12,553 bases of DNA from Armatimonadetes bacterium UBA5352 (GCA_002411015.1 DHPY01000119.1:1-12553), one strand, 5' to 3'. Counted from the stretch's first letter, positions 1 to 9,007 are shown. Notes: generated by a model from the letters alone, not told the origin. A program made the numbers and translations.

Positions 1-86
1 GCGGGGGCATGGATTGAAACCGTCTCGAACCTGTCTACCGCTTCCCCTTCTGCGGTTGCCCCCCACGCGGGGGCATGGATTGAAGC
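1..86 (+). CRISPR. End of a type I-C-like CRISPR array (partial repeat, one spacer, degenerate terminal repeat)
   Basis: Positions 1-20 match positions 67-86 at 19 of 20 bases, so the window opens inside a repeat. The full repeat is 55-86 (32 bases), and the spacer at 21-54 is 34 bases. The repeat has an internal hairpin (GCCCCC 58-63 with GGGGGC 69-74) and the ending ATGGATTGAAAC. This size, hairpin and ending are typical of type I-C repeats. The last copy ends GAAGC instead of GAAAC; such decay is usual in the leader-distal repeat. That puts the leader and any cas genes to the left, outside the window, with the array transcribed left to right. No further repeat follows. Subtype is inferred from the repeat alone because no cas gene is visible. 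Confidence 0.9.
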
Positions 87-116
87 CTTTTCAAGAAGAA
101 AGAACGGGGGGGCAAC
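55..116. repeat. Inverted repeat pairing the last CRISPR repeat with its trailer
   Basis: GTTGCCCCCC at 55-64, the 5' end of the terminal repeat, is perfectly complementary to GGGGGGCAAC at 107-116. The arms are 10 bp with a 42-nt gap. In RNA this could compete with the repeat's own hairpin or close the array transcript. Part of the match is a G-run, so chance is possible. Confidence 0.45.
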
Positions 117-159
117 TCGCCGCGCACCACTGGCATGCGCGAACCGAACGGACATTGCG

Positions 160-737
160 TCACCCCCAGCCGCTCTGGGCTGAGACCGACTCGTTCTTGG
201 GGCGCCGTTGCTGATCGGCGATTGCGGCTACCATATCTGCGAGACGCTCGCACGCTGCCTCGAACTCCGCTCCTCCGCCGGTGAGGTCGATGCCGAGGCT
301 GTGCACGCGCTCGAGGCCCGACCCGGTGTCGATGCTGATCGTCTCGCGGCCGCTGGGCTGCGGGTAGATCAGCACCGCGTCCCGGACCCCATAGCCGGTG
401 CAGTAGGCCAACATCTGGTAGACGTCAGCGTTGCGCGAAGCTCTCGCGTCCTCTACGCTCTGCTGGGCCTCGTCCCACCCGGTCGGCTTGTACTTTGCGT
501 CGCCGATGCAGACAGGACTTCCGTGCCGACAGATTACCATGTCCGGCTCCAGCGCTACGGTCTGATCGAGATCCAGATGACGGCGCTCATGCCCCAGCGA
601 ACGCTCAGCCCTGCCCCCGGCAGCCGCTCCTCAAGCAGGCGCTGCAGGAAACGCTCGAAGAGCCGCGGCATCTCGATCAGCAGCGGTAACATCATCGGGC
701 CTCTGCCCTGAGTAAGGCATGGCGACGATCTGTCCAA
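160..737 (-). pseudogene. mcrC: mcrC-like remnant: C-terminal nuclease part of a McrBC restriction system, truncated and frameshifted
   Basis: In McrBC systems McrC is the endonuclease partner of the GTPase McrB and cuts modified DNA. Two minus-strand frames together resemble the McrC C-terminal half. The upstream part (737 to about 596) reads PLLIEMPRLFERFLQRLL, the typical 'M-x-x-LFE-x-F' segment. The downstream part (about 620 to 160) reads HLDLDQTVALEPDMVICRHG, then IGDAKYK, then DVYQMLAYC, which match the 'LxPD', 'DxKYK' and 'YQMLAY' core of the PD-(D/E)XK-like nuclease. The frames join at the C-run 592-595 (GGGG on the coding strand); one more G would give a continuous reading through VRWGHERRHLDL. 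The usual N-terminal portion of about 200 residues or more is absent, a stop lies just upstream of the TTG at 737, and no McrB gene is visible. The gene is dead or incomplete. The family call is from motifs, and the frameshift itself could be a sequencing error. Confidence 0.7.
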
Positions 738-787
738 GCACTATGCGCAGTGCGCGTGCCTGCGTATACGAGCGCGTGCGCTGCGAA
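738..787. other. Short spacer between kdpE and the mcrC remnant
   Basis: These 50 bases follow the kdpE stop. They contain the 8-bp palindrome CGTATACG flanked by two direct copies of GCGCGTGC. There is no stem followed by a T-run in the kdp direction, so I see no intrinsic terminator for the operon here. Confidence 0.5.
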
Positions 788-1477
788 TCACCCGGCTTCG
801 TCCCGCAGGCGGTAGCCGACTCCGGGCTCGGTGACGATATAGCGTGGACGAGACGGATCGGGTTCGACCTTGCGTCGGAGGTTGCTGATGTTCACGCGAA
901 GAGTGTGCGCTTCGGGCTCGTAGCTGTTCCCCCAGACCTCCTGCAGGATATGCTTGTGTGTCAGCACTCGCCCCGCGTGCCGGATCAGGACGCGCAGCAG
1001 TTCGTACTCAGTCGGCGTCAGGCTGACCTTCTCGCCACTTCGGGTCACCAGGCGCCGTTCGACATCCACGCGCAGGTCGCCGGCCTCGAAGACGTGGCCG
1101 CCGGTGGGCACTGTTCGGCGCAGCGCGGCGCGGATGCGGGCCAGCAGTTCGCCGACGCTGAATGGCTTGGTCAGGTAGTCATCGGCGCCGGCGTCGAGGG
1201 CTGCGATCTTGTCCTGCTCGCGCTCGCGCACCGACAGCACGATGATCGGCACCTGCGTCCACTCACGGAGACCGGCGATGACCTCGCGCCCATCCATGTC
1301 CGGCAGTCCCAGGTCAAGGATCACGACGTCGGGGCGCCAGGCCGGCACCTCGCGCAGGGCCTCCTGCCCATTCTCGACCTCATGCACCAGATAGCCCTCC
1401 ACCGCCAGACTGGCGCGCAGGAAGATGCGGATCGACCGCTCATCATCCACCACCAGCACTCGGGTGCCACCACTCAT
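788..1477 (-). CDS. kdpE: KdpE, OmpR-family response regulator of the kdp operon
   Basis: KdpE is the cytoplasmic DNA-binding partner of KdpD. When phosphorylated it activates kdpFABC transcription at low K+ or high osmolarity. The 229-residue protein has a receiver domain (about 5-118) with the acidic pair D11/D12, phospho-acceptor D55 in VVILDLGLPD, S82 in the switch position and K104 in the YLTKPF motif. A winged-helix effector domain follows (about 128-226) with LTPTEYELLRVLI and the ending YIVTEPGVGYRLRDE. The length is normal for the family. The start ATG overlaps the kdpD stop by 4 bases (ATGA), implying translational coupling. It is the last gene of the operon. Confidence 0.96.
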   Translation of the reverse strand: MSGGTRVLVVDDERSIRIFLRASLAVEGYLVHEVENGQEALREVPAWRPDVVILDLGLPDMDGREVIAGLREWTQVPIIVLSVREREQDKIAALDAGADDYLTKPFSVGELLARIRAALRRTVPTGGHVFEAGDLRVDVERRLVTRSGEKVSLTPTEYELLRVLIRHAGRVLTHKHILQEVWGNSYEPEAHTLRVNISNLRRKVEPDPSRPRYIVTEPGVGYRLRDEAG

Positions 1478-4164
1478 GGCTCATCGGTCTCCTTCGCGCC
1501 AGCGGTGGCCAGCGGCAGGCTGATCACGATCTCCGCTCCTCCGCCCTCACGCGCGCAGGCCATGACCGCGCCGCCATGCGCCTCGACGATCCCGCGGGCA
1601 ATCGAAAGCCCCAGGCCGGTGCCGGCGCCGCCCATACGCGGACAGCGGTAGAACTTGTCAAACACCCGCTCGCGCTCATCGGCCGGGATGCCCGGCCCGC
1701 GATCAGCCACACGCACCCACATCTCGTGTCCGTCCGCCTCTGTTGAGATCGCGAGCGGACGGTCGCGCGGAGAGTATCTGTTCGCGTTATCCACCACGTT
1801 CACCAGGGCCTGGGTGATGAGCACGAAGTCCACCGCGACCGGGGGTAGGTCGGGCGCGATGTTGATCTGCACAGTGCGGTCACCGAGCGCGTCGCGCAGG
1901 CGCTCAAGCACCGCCCCCACGATGTCCTGGACATCGGCCGGCTCAGGGCTGATGCGCACCGCGCCACTCTCCAGCCGGGTCATGTCCAGAAGATTGCCCA
2001 CGAGCGTGTTGAGGTGGTGCGCCTGCTGCCACGCAGTCTCCAGAAGCTCGCGCCGAGCCTCCACCGACAGCCCACGGTCCTCTGCCCGCCGCTCGGACTG
2101 CATCAGGCTGCCCAGCACCCCGGTGATCGAGGCCAGCGGCGTGCGCAGGTCATGAGAGATTGAGTTCAGGAGTGCCGCTTGCAGGCGTTCGGTCTCTTCG
2201 AGCAGCCGCACCTGGCCGGCCTGCTCGGCCAGGCGCACGCGCACGAGTGCAGAACCGACCAGGTTGCTGAAGGCCTCGACCATGCGCGCCTGCTCGGGCC
2301 GATGGTGTGGCGCACGCGCGATCTGCAGGCCCAGGACGGCCACTGGCTCCCCGGGGCTTCCGACGGGGACGTAGAGGTGTTCGGCCCCGGCGAAGGTCTC
2401 GGTGCCGTTGCCCACCGTCGTGTCGTGTTTCAGCGCCCAGGCAGCCATGGCTTCACCGCTGGCGTCGAAGGTGAAGCCCCCAATGGTTTTGCCCAGGGTG
2501 AGCGCCTCCCCATCGAAGAGCATCAGCCCGGCCCCGGTCTCGAAGACGCGCTGGACGTGGTCCAACGCGACCGCGATCGCCTCGTCGAGGCTGCCGGCGC
2601 GCGACAGGTCTCGACTCAGCTCGTACAGGTGCGTGGTCTGGACAGCGCGCTCTCGCGCCCGACGCGCCTGTTCACGGGCCTGCGCTGCCAGGGAACTGAT
2701 CACCAGGCCGACGATGAGCAAGCCAGCGAAGGTGATCAGGTACTGGCTGTCAGCGACCACCAGTGCCAGGCGCGGGGGCACGAAGAACACGTCGAAGAGC
2801 AGGACGCTGAGTGCCGAGGCCACCATGGCGGGCCCGCGCCCCAGGTAGAGCGCGGCCAGCACCACCGCCAGCAGGAAGATCATGACCAGGTTCGAGGGGT
2901 CGATGTGGTGAGCTGCGGGCCAACTCGCCAGCGCGGCCGCCGCAGCGAGACCCGCCGCGGTCGCGTAGTCCGGCCAGCGCACGGTTCGGGGTGCGTCGCG
3001 CGGGGCCCGCCGCCGCCCCTCGTCGCCGGCAGTGTTGATGACGTAGACATCTATCGAGCCGCTGCGGCTGATGATCTGCTCGACGAAGGACGGTCGGAAC
3101 AATTCGCGCCATCGCGGGGCTTGCGGCTTGCCCACGATGATCTTGGTGACGTTGTGACCGACCGCGTACTCGATCACGGTGTCTGCGGCGGAATGGCCGG
3201 GCAGGCTGACCGTCGTGGCGCCCATTTCCTCGGCGAGCCGCAGGTTGTCCTCCACCTGGGCCTGGGTACGGTCGGGTAGCCCCAAGGTGCCGGGCGTCTC
3301 GACGTAGAGCGCCAGCCAGTCCGCTTTCAACTCATCGGCCAGGCGCTTGCCGGTGCGGATGAGCCGCTGCGAGAGCGGGCTGGGGCTGACACACACCAGC
3401 AGGCGCTCTGCCGCCGGCCAGGGCCCGCCGATGCCACGGGCGCGCATGTACGCGGTCATCTGAGCGTCGGCGTGGTGAGCGGCTCGGCGCATCGTCAACT
3501 CGCGTAGTGCCCGCAGATTGCCCAGGCGGAAGAAGCGCTGGGCGGCGCGGCGCGCCTGCTCGGGAATGTAGACCCGCCCCTCCTGCATCCGCTGCAGAAG
3601 CTCCTCGGGCGGGAGATCCACCAGTTCGATATCGGTGGCCAGGTCGACGATGTCATCAGGCACCGTCTCGCGCACCTGCACGCCGGTGATCTGAGCCACC
3701 ACGTCGTTTAGGCTGGCGATGTGCTGCACGTTCACCGTGGTGTACACATCGATGCCGGCCTCGAGCAGCTCCAGCACATCCTGGTAGCGCTTGGCGTGGC
3801 GTGAGCCCGGCGCGTTGGTGTGCGCCAGTTCGTCGATCAGCACCAGGTCGGGGCGGCGTTCGGTGATGGCGTCGATGTCTGGCTCGTGCAGAGACGTCCC
3901 GCGATACTCGATGACGCGCAGCGGCACCGCGGGCAGATCGTCGATCAGCGCCTGGGTCTCCCCGCGCCCGTGGCTCTCCGCGCAGCCCACGACCGCCTCG
4001 ACGCCCTCGGCACGCCGCCAGTGCGCCTGCTGCAGCATGCGGTATGTCTTGCCCACGCCCGCCGCGTAGCCCAGAAAGATCTTCAGCCGGCCCCGGCCCG
4101 ACTGCTCGATCTGCTCGAGCAGCGCCTGCGGGTGTGGGCGGCCGCCACGTCGGCTATCGTTCAT
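1474..4164 (-). CDS. kdpD: KdpD, membrane sensor histidine kinase for potassium/osmotic stress
   Basis: KdpD senses K+ limitation or turgor-related stress and controls phosphorylation of KdpE. The 896-residue protein has the full family architecture. The N-terminal KdpD domain has a Walker A motif GYAAGVGKT (32-40) and a Walker B-like LVLIDELAHTN around D111/E112. A universal-stress-like domain follows (about 252-377). A hydrophobic block with about four membrane segments (about 402-492) corresponds to the DUF4118 region, and a GAF-like region spans about 515-640. The HisKA motif SISHDLRTPLASI contains phospho-acceptor H671. The ATPase has an N-box around N793, G1 box DRGPGIP (821-827) and G2 box GTGLGLSIA (848-856). 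All catalytic motifs look intact. The start overlaps the end of kdpC by 11 bases and the stop overlaps the kdpE start by 4, so kdpC, kdpD and kdpE are probably co-translated. Confidence 0.97.
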   Translation of the reverse strand: MNDSRRGGRPHPQALLEQIEQSGRGRLKIFLGYAAGVGKTYRMLQQAHWRRAEGVEAVVGCAESHGRGETQALIDDLPAVPLRVIEYRGTSLHEPDIDAITERRPDLVLIDELAHTNAPGSRHAKRYQDVLELLEAGIDVYTTVNVQHIASLNDVVAQITGVQVRETVPDDIVDLATDIELVDLPPEELLQRMQEGRVYIPEQARRAAQRFFRLGNLRALRELTMRRAAHHADAQMTAYMRARGIGGPWPAAERLLVCVSPSPLSQRLIRTGKRLADELKADWLALYVETPGTLGLPDRTQAQVEDNLRLAEEMGATTVSLPGHSAADTVIEYAVGHNVTKIIVGKPQAPRWRELFRPSFVEQIISRSGSIDVYVINTAGDEGRRRAPRDAPRTVRWPDYATAAGLAAAAALASWPAAHHIDPSNLVMIFLLAVVLAALYLGRGPAMVASALSVLLFDVFFVPPRLALVVADSQYLITFAGLLIVGLVISSLAAQAREQARRARERAVQTTHLYELSRDLSRAGSLDEAIAVALDHVQRVFETGAGLMLFDGEALTLGKTIGGFTFDASGEAMAAWALKHDTTVGNGTETFAGAEHLYVPVGSPGEPVAVLGLQIARAPHHRPEQARMVEAFSNLVGSALVRVRLAEQAGQVRLLEETERLQAALLNSISHDLRTPLASITGVLGSLMQSERRAEDRGLSVEARRELLETAWQQAHHLNTLVGNLLDMTRLESGAVRISPEPADVQDIVGAVLERLRDALGDRTVQINIAPDLPPVAVDFVLITQALVNVVDNANRYSPRDRPLAISTEADGHEMWVRVADRGPGIPADERERVFDKFYRCPRMGGAGTGLGLSIARGIVEAHGGAVMACAREGGGAEIVISLPLATAGAKETDEP

Positions 4165-4732
4165 CGCGCAGTCCGTTCAGCTCAAGGTTCAGCTCCAGCA
4201 CGTTCACGCGAGCCTCGCCCAGCAGCCCAAACTGCGGAGGCTCGATGTGCCGAGCGATGGCCGCGTTCACCGCCGCATCGCTGACACGTCGTGCCCTCGC
4301 CACGCGCGGTGCCTGCCAGTATGCGGAGGCGGGCGAGATGTGCGGATCCAGCCCGCTGCCGGACGCGGTGACCAGGTCACAGGGCACCGGCCCCGCGCCG
4401 GCCGGCGCGGGGCCGCGCAGATCTGCAAGTCGCCCCGCCACTCGCGCGCGCAGGCGATCGCTCAGCGGCCCGTCATTTGAGCCGCCCGAGAGTGACGCGT
4501 TGTACGGCGGCATCGTCGCAGAAGGTCGCGGCCAGAAGTAGTCGGGCGACCTGAACTCCTGGGCAATGAGCGCGGAGCCCACGGCGCGGCCGTCAAGGTG
4601 CACGAGACTGCCCTCCGCCTGTCGGGGGAAGCACAGCCGGGCCACCGCGGTGACCGTGCCAGGGTAGATGACGCCGCACAGCACCGTGAGCACCACCAGC
4701 AGTCTGACGGTTACGAGCAGATCGTTTCTCAT
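4154..4732 (-). CDS. kdpC: KdpC, small membrane subunit of the K+-transporting ATPase
   Basis: KdpC is the single-span accessory subunit of the KdpFABC pump, with most of the protein outside the cytoplasmic membrane. The 192-residue protein, of normal family length, has one N-terminal hydrophobic helix (about 7-30) and then the conserved KdpC signatures SPDYFWPRPSA, YNASLSGGSNDGPLS and, near the C-terminal half, VTASGSGLDPHISP followed by AYWQAPRVARAR. A purine-rich GAGAGG lies very close to the ATG, so initiation may be weak or coupled. The 3' end overlaps kdpD by 11 bases, and 83 bases with a hairpin separate it from kdpB. Confidence 0.95.
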   Translation of the reverse strand: MRNDLLVTVRLLVVLTVLCGVIYPGTVTAVARLCFPRQAEGSLVHLDGRAVGSALIAQEFRSPDYFWPRPSATMPPYNASLSGGSNDGPLSDRLRARVAGRLADLRGPAPAGAGPVPCDLVTASGSGLDPHISPASAYWQAPRVARARRVSDAAVNAAIARHIEPPQFGLLGEARVNVLELNLELNGLRDER

Positions 4733-4753
4733 TGCCTCTCACTCACCATCATA

Positions 4754-4788
4754 GCGCGTTCGGGCGGAACTGCAAGCCCGCCACGCGC
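4754..4788 (-). promoter_or_regulatory. Hairpin in the kdpB-kdpC intergenic gap
   Basis: On the coding strand the RNA can form GCGCGT/ACGCGC (6 bp) stacked on GGCGG/CCGCC (5 bp), with a 3-nt bulge on the 3' side and a 10-nt loop. It lies in the only sizeable gap of the operon (4733-4815). No U-run follows, so it does not look like an intrinsic terminator. An mRNA-stabilising or stoichiometry-setting processing element is possible but not shown. Confidence 0.5.
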
Positions 4789-4815
4789 CGATTGAGCAGG
4801 ATAGAAGAGCCCCAA

Positions 4816-6933
4816 CTACGCGAGCCCCAGCGCGACCAGTGTCAGGTCGATCAGTTTGATACCCATGAAGGGCGTCACCAGCCCGCCGAGGCCGTAGACC
4901 AGCAGGTTATCGCGCAGCAGGCGGGCCGCCCCCACCGCGCGGTAGGGCACCCCACGCAGGGCCAGCGGCACCAGCGCCACGATGACCAGAGCGTTGAAGA
5001 TCACCGCCGACAGGACAGCGCTCGCAGGAGTCGCCAGGTGCATGAAGTTGAGGGACTGGAGCTGCGGGTAAGTGGCCGCAAAGGCTGCTGGAATGATCGC
5101 GAAGTACTTCGCGACATCGTTCGCGAGGCTGAATGTGGTGAGCGCTCCCCGCGTCATCAGCAGTTGCTTGCCGATCTCCACGATCTCGATGAGCTTGGTC
5201 GGGTTGCTGTCCAGGTCCACCATATTGGCGGCCTCGCGCGCTGGCTGCGTCCCCGTGTTCATCGCCACCGCCACATCGGCCTGGGCCAGCGCCGGCGCGT
5301 CGTTGGTGCCGTCACCGGTCATGGCTACCAGTCGCCCCTGATCCTGATGCTCGCGGATTAGGGTGAGCTTCGCCTCCGGGGTGGCCTCAGCCAGAAAATC
5401 ATCCACGCCCGCTTCGGCCGCGATCGCCGCCGCGGTCAGCGGGTTGTCGCCGGTGATCATCACCGTGCGGATCCCCATCTCCCGCAGCCGCGCGAAGCGC
5501 TCCCGGATGCCGCCCTTCACCACGTCCTTGAGGTGGATAACCCCGAGCGGCCGGCCATCCTGCGCCACTACCAGCGGCGTTCCACCTGAGCGCGCAATCG
5601 TCTCGGTCATCTGCCGCAGCTCCGGCGACACCTCCGCGCGGGCAGCGTTCAGGTAGGCGAAGACGGCATCGGGCGCGCCCTTGCGGATGCGCGTGCCGTT
5701 GAAGTCAACCCCGCTCATGCGCGTCTGTGCACTGAAGGGCAGGAAGTGCATGGCACCGCGTCCGGCGCCTTCCTCCCCCAGCGCGCACTCTCGCCCCACG
5801 CTGCGCCCGCGCAGTCCGTACTCGCGCTTGACCAGTTCGATGACGCTGCGCCCCTCGGGGGTCTCGTCGGCCAGCGAGGAGAGTTGCGCCGCCCGCGCCA
5901 GCTCGATCTCCTCGACGCCATGCACCGGCAGTAGAGCGACCGCCTGGCGGTTGCCCAGGGTGATGGTGCCGGTCTTGTCGAGCATGAGCACGTCCACATC
6001 GCCGGCGGCCTCGACTGCCCGCCCCGAGGTTGCGATGACATTCCGGCCGATCAGCCGCTCCATGCCCGCGATGCCGATCGCCGGGAGCAGCCCACCGATT
6101 GTCGTCGGGATCAGGCAGACCAGCAGGGCGACGATCACCGCCACCCCCACTGGCTCGCCGCTTCCCGCCGCCCGCACTGCCTGCTGCGAGAACGGCACCA
6201 GCGTAACGCACACCGCCAGGAAGACCAGCGTGAAGGCGGCCAGCAGGATACCCAGCGCGATCTCGTTGGGGGTCTTCTGCCGCGCTGCGCCCTCCACCAG
6301 CGCGATCATCCGGTCGAGGAAGCCCTCACCCGGCTCGGCGCTGATTGCCACCACCAGCCAGTCCGACAGCACGCGCGTGCCCCCTGTCACCGCGCTGCGG
6401 TCGCCACCCGACTCACGAACCACCGGCGCGCTCTCTCCCGTGACCGCGCTCTCGTCCACCATCGCCACGCCGATGACGACCTCGCCATCGGCGGGGATGA
6501 CATCCTCCGCCAGAACCAGCACAAGGTCGCCCGTTCGAAGCTGCGTCGAGAGCACGATCTCGCAGCGAACGTCCGGGCAGGCCCCGGGATCGGGCATTGC
6601 GCCCGCGATCTTCCGGGCACGAGTCTGCTCGCGCGTATGCCGCAGCGCCTCCGCACGGGCTCGCCCACGCCCCTCAGCCAGCGCCTCGGAGAAGTTGGCG
6701 AAGAGCACAGTGAACCACAGCCACAGCGCCACCGCGCCGGTGAAGCCGGCCTCGGGGACCCCGGCGAGCAGTGCGCGCACCCACAGCGCGGTAGTGAACG
6801 CGCTGCCGATCTCCACCACGAACATGACCGGGCTGCGCGCCATGTGCCGCAGGTCAAGCTTAGCGAAGGCCTGCACCAGCGCGTTGCGCAGCGCGGTGGC
6901 GTTGGTCAGGCGCGAGCTGTCGCCATCAGCCAT
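4816..6933 (-). CDS. kdpB: KdpB, P-type ATPase catalytic subunit of the K+ pump
   Basis: KdpB hydrolyses ATP to drive K+ uptake through KdpA in the cytoplasmic membrane. The 705-residue protein has the P-type ATPase motifs in order: the actuator-domain TGES (165-168), the membrane motif CLIPTTIGGLLPAIG (from about 273) typical of KdpB, the phosphorylation loop DKTGTIT with catalytic D319, the nucleotide-binding FSAQTRMSG (400-408), and hinge motifs TGDNP (494-498) and TGDGTNDAPAL (539-549). S168 in TGES corresponds to the serine whose phosphorylation inhibits KdpB in E. coli; conservation is seen here, regulation is inferred. The start at 6933 is supported by AAGGAG about 10 bases upstream. 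Only 30 bases separate it from kdpA. It looks fully functional. Confidence 0.97.
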   Translation of the reverse strand: MADGDSSRLTNATALRNALVQAFAKLDLRHMARSPVMFVVEIGSAFTTALWVRALLAGVPEAGFTGAVALWLWFTVLFANFSEALAEGRGRARAEALRHTREQTRARKIAGAMPDPGACPDVRCEIVLSTQLRTGDLVLVLAEDVIPADGEVVIGVAMVDESAVTGESAPVVRESGGDRSAVTGGTRVLSDWLVVAISAEPGEGFLDRMIALVEGAARQKTPNEIALGILLAAFTLVFLAVCVTLVPFSQQAVRAAGSGEPVGVAVIVALLVCLIPTTIGGLLPAIGIAGMERLIGRNVIATSGRAVEAAGDVDVLMLDKTGTITLGNRQAVALLPVHGVEEIELARAAQLSSLADETPEGRSVIELVKREYGLRGRSVGRECALGEEGAGRGAMHFLPFSAQTRMSGVDFNGTRIRKGAPDAVFAYLNAARAEVSPELRQMTETIARSGGTPLVVAQDGRPLGVIHLKDVVKGGIRERFARLREMGIRTVMITGDNPLTAAAIAAEAGVDDFLAEATPEAKLTLIREHQDQGRLVAMTGDGTNDAPALAQADVAVAMNTGTQPAREAANMVDLDSNPTKLIEIVEIGKQLLMTRGALTTFSLANDVAKYFAIIPAAFAATYPQLQSLNFMHLATPASAVLSAVIFNALVIVALVPLALRGVPYRAVGAARLLRDNLLVYGLGGLVTPFMGIKLIDLTLVALGLA

Positions 6934-6940
6934 CTCAGTC

Positions 6941-6950
6941 AGTCTCCTTG
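6941..6950 (-). promoter_or_regulatory. kdpB ribosome-binding site
   Basis: The coding strand reads CAAGGAGACT here, a strong AAGGAG Shine-Dalgarno core about 10 bases before the ATG at 6933. It supports that start within the 30-base kdpA-kdpB gap. Confidence 0.7.
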
Positions 6951-6963
6951 CAGCTGGACGACC

Positions 6964-8684
<1,721 letters not shown>

Positions 8685-8688
<4 letters not shown>

Positions 8689-8774
8689 TGGAACCACTCC
8701 GGCCGCATCAGGGCCAGCAGCAGGTATACGAAGAGCCCTCCCGCACAGATTGCAGCAAGTACCTCAAGCGTCAT
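8685..8774 (-). CDS. kdpF: KdpF, 29-residue stabilising subunit of the K+ pump
   Basis: KdpF is a tiny single-span membrane peptide that stabilises the KdpABC complex. The ORF encodes 29 residues beginning MTLEVLAAICAGG, continuing through a hydrophobic helix (FVYLLLALM) and ending RPEWFQ. The 'YLLxALxRPExF' tail is the hallmark of KdpF. A strong GGAGGAGG Shine-Dalgarno lies about 8 bases before the ATG. Its stop overlaps the preferred kdpA start and its start overlaps the upstream 35-aa ORF by 11 bases, so coupled translation is likely. Recognition rests on length, tail motif and position. Confidence 0.9.
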
Positions 8775-8871
8775 CGGAAGCGCCTCCTCCGAGTCGCGCA
8801 CACAGCTCGATGAAGCCGAGCGTCAAGCCCGCCAGTAAGGCAATCGTCAGCAGTACGACGGCATCGCTCAT
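8764..8871 (-). CDS. 35-residue membrane peptide at the head of the kdp operon (unknown function)
   Basis: This small ORF starts at the ATG at 8871 and encodes one hydrophobic segment (VVLLTIALLAGLTLGF, residues 5-20) followed by IELCARL and a Gly/Ser/Asp-rich tail. GGTGAGG lies 8 bases upstream of the ATG. Its end overlaps kdpF by 11 bases, and the kdpF Shine-Dalgarno lies inside it, so its translation probably feeds kdpF. Small single-span ORFs with a 'helix + R/E-C-x-RL' ending occur directly upstream of kdpF in other bacteria, from memory. Whether the peptide joins the Kdp complex or acts as a leader peptide is not shown by the sequence. Confidence 0.7.
   Translation of the reverse strand: MSDAVVLLTIALLAGLTLGFIELCARLGGGASDDA
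8783..8790 (-). promoter_or_regulatory. kdpF ribosome-binding site inside the 35-aa ORF
   Basis: The coding strand reads GGAGGAGG, a near-ideal Shine-Dalgarno about 8 bases before the kdpF ATG at 8774. Its position inside the upstream ORF supports coupled translation and the kdpF start. Confidence 0.75.
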
Positions 8872-8879
8872 GATCGCAA

Positions 8880-8930
8880 CCTCACCAGGGTAACGGCCTG
8901 TTCGCCGAGGGTACTATGCACCAGGTGAGG
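8880..8930 (-). promoter_or_regulatory. Imperfect inverted repeat that could mask the first ribosome-binding site of the kdp operon
   Basis: The arms CCTCACCAGG (8880-8889) and CCAGGTGAGG (8921-8930) are complementary at 9 of 10 positions. In the mRNA the first arm contains GGTGAGG, the Shine-Dalgarno of the 35-aa ORF, so the hairpin would hide it. The loop is 31 nt. This works as an RNA element only if transcription starts upstream of 8930. It could instead be a DNA operator. No known K+ or c-di-AMP riboswitch pattern was recognised. Confidence 0.4.
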
Positions 8931-8960
8931 CTCAAGTGTCTGGCAAGAACAGATGGCCGA

Positions 8961-9007
8961 GCGTCAAGGGGGCGTCAAGAAGTGGCGAGAAGTGGCGAGA
9001 AGTGGAG
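8961..9007. repeat. Two sets of short direct repeats upstream of the kdp operon
   Basis: GCGTCAAG occurs at 8961-8968 and 8972-8979 (11-bp period). It is followed at once by three 10-bp units of AGAAGTGGCG (8978-8987, 8988-8997, 8998-9007; the last ends GGAG). The spacing is close to one DNA turn, as in arrays of regulator-binding sites. On the kdp strand the first set reads CTTGACGC twice, which also resembles a -35 hexamer. No match to the AT-rich E. coli KdpE site is seen. Confidence 0.6.

Noticed and set aside
751..781. Terminator or operator after kdpE formed by CGTATACG and the GCGCGTGC copies
   Set aside because: The GCGCGTGC copies are direct, not inverted, and the palindrome is only 8 bp. 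No terminator-like structure follows from it.
719..1651. Plus-strand open frame opposite kdpE and the end of kdpD (similar ones at 2179-3279 and 6637-7266)
   Set aside because: Shadow frames of well-supported minus-strand genes; no motifs and no plausible ribosome-binding site.
8689..8697. GTG at 8697 as the kdpA start
   Set aside because: Possible, but the ATG at 8688 has a Shine-Dalgarno at proper distance and the common ATGA overlap with the kdpF stop.
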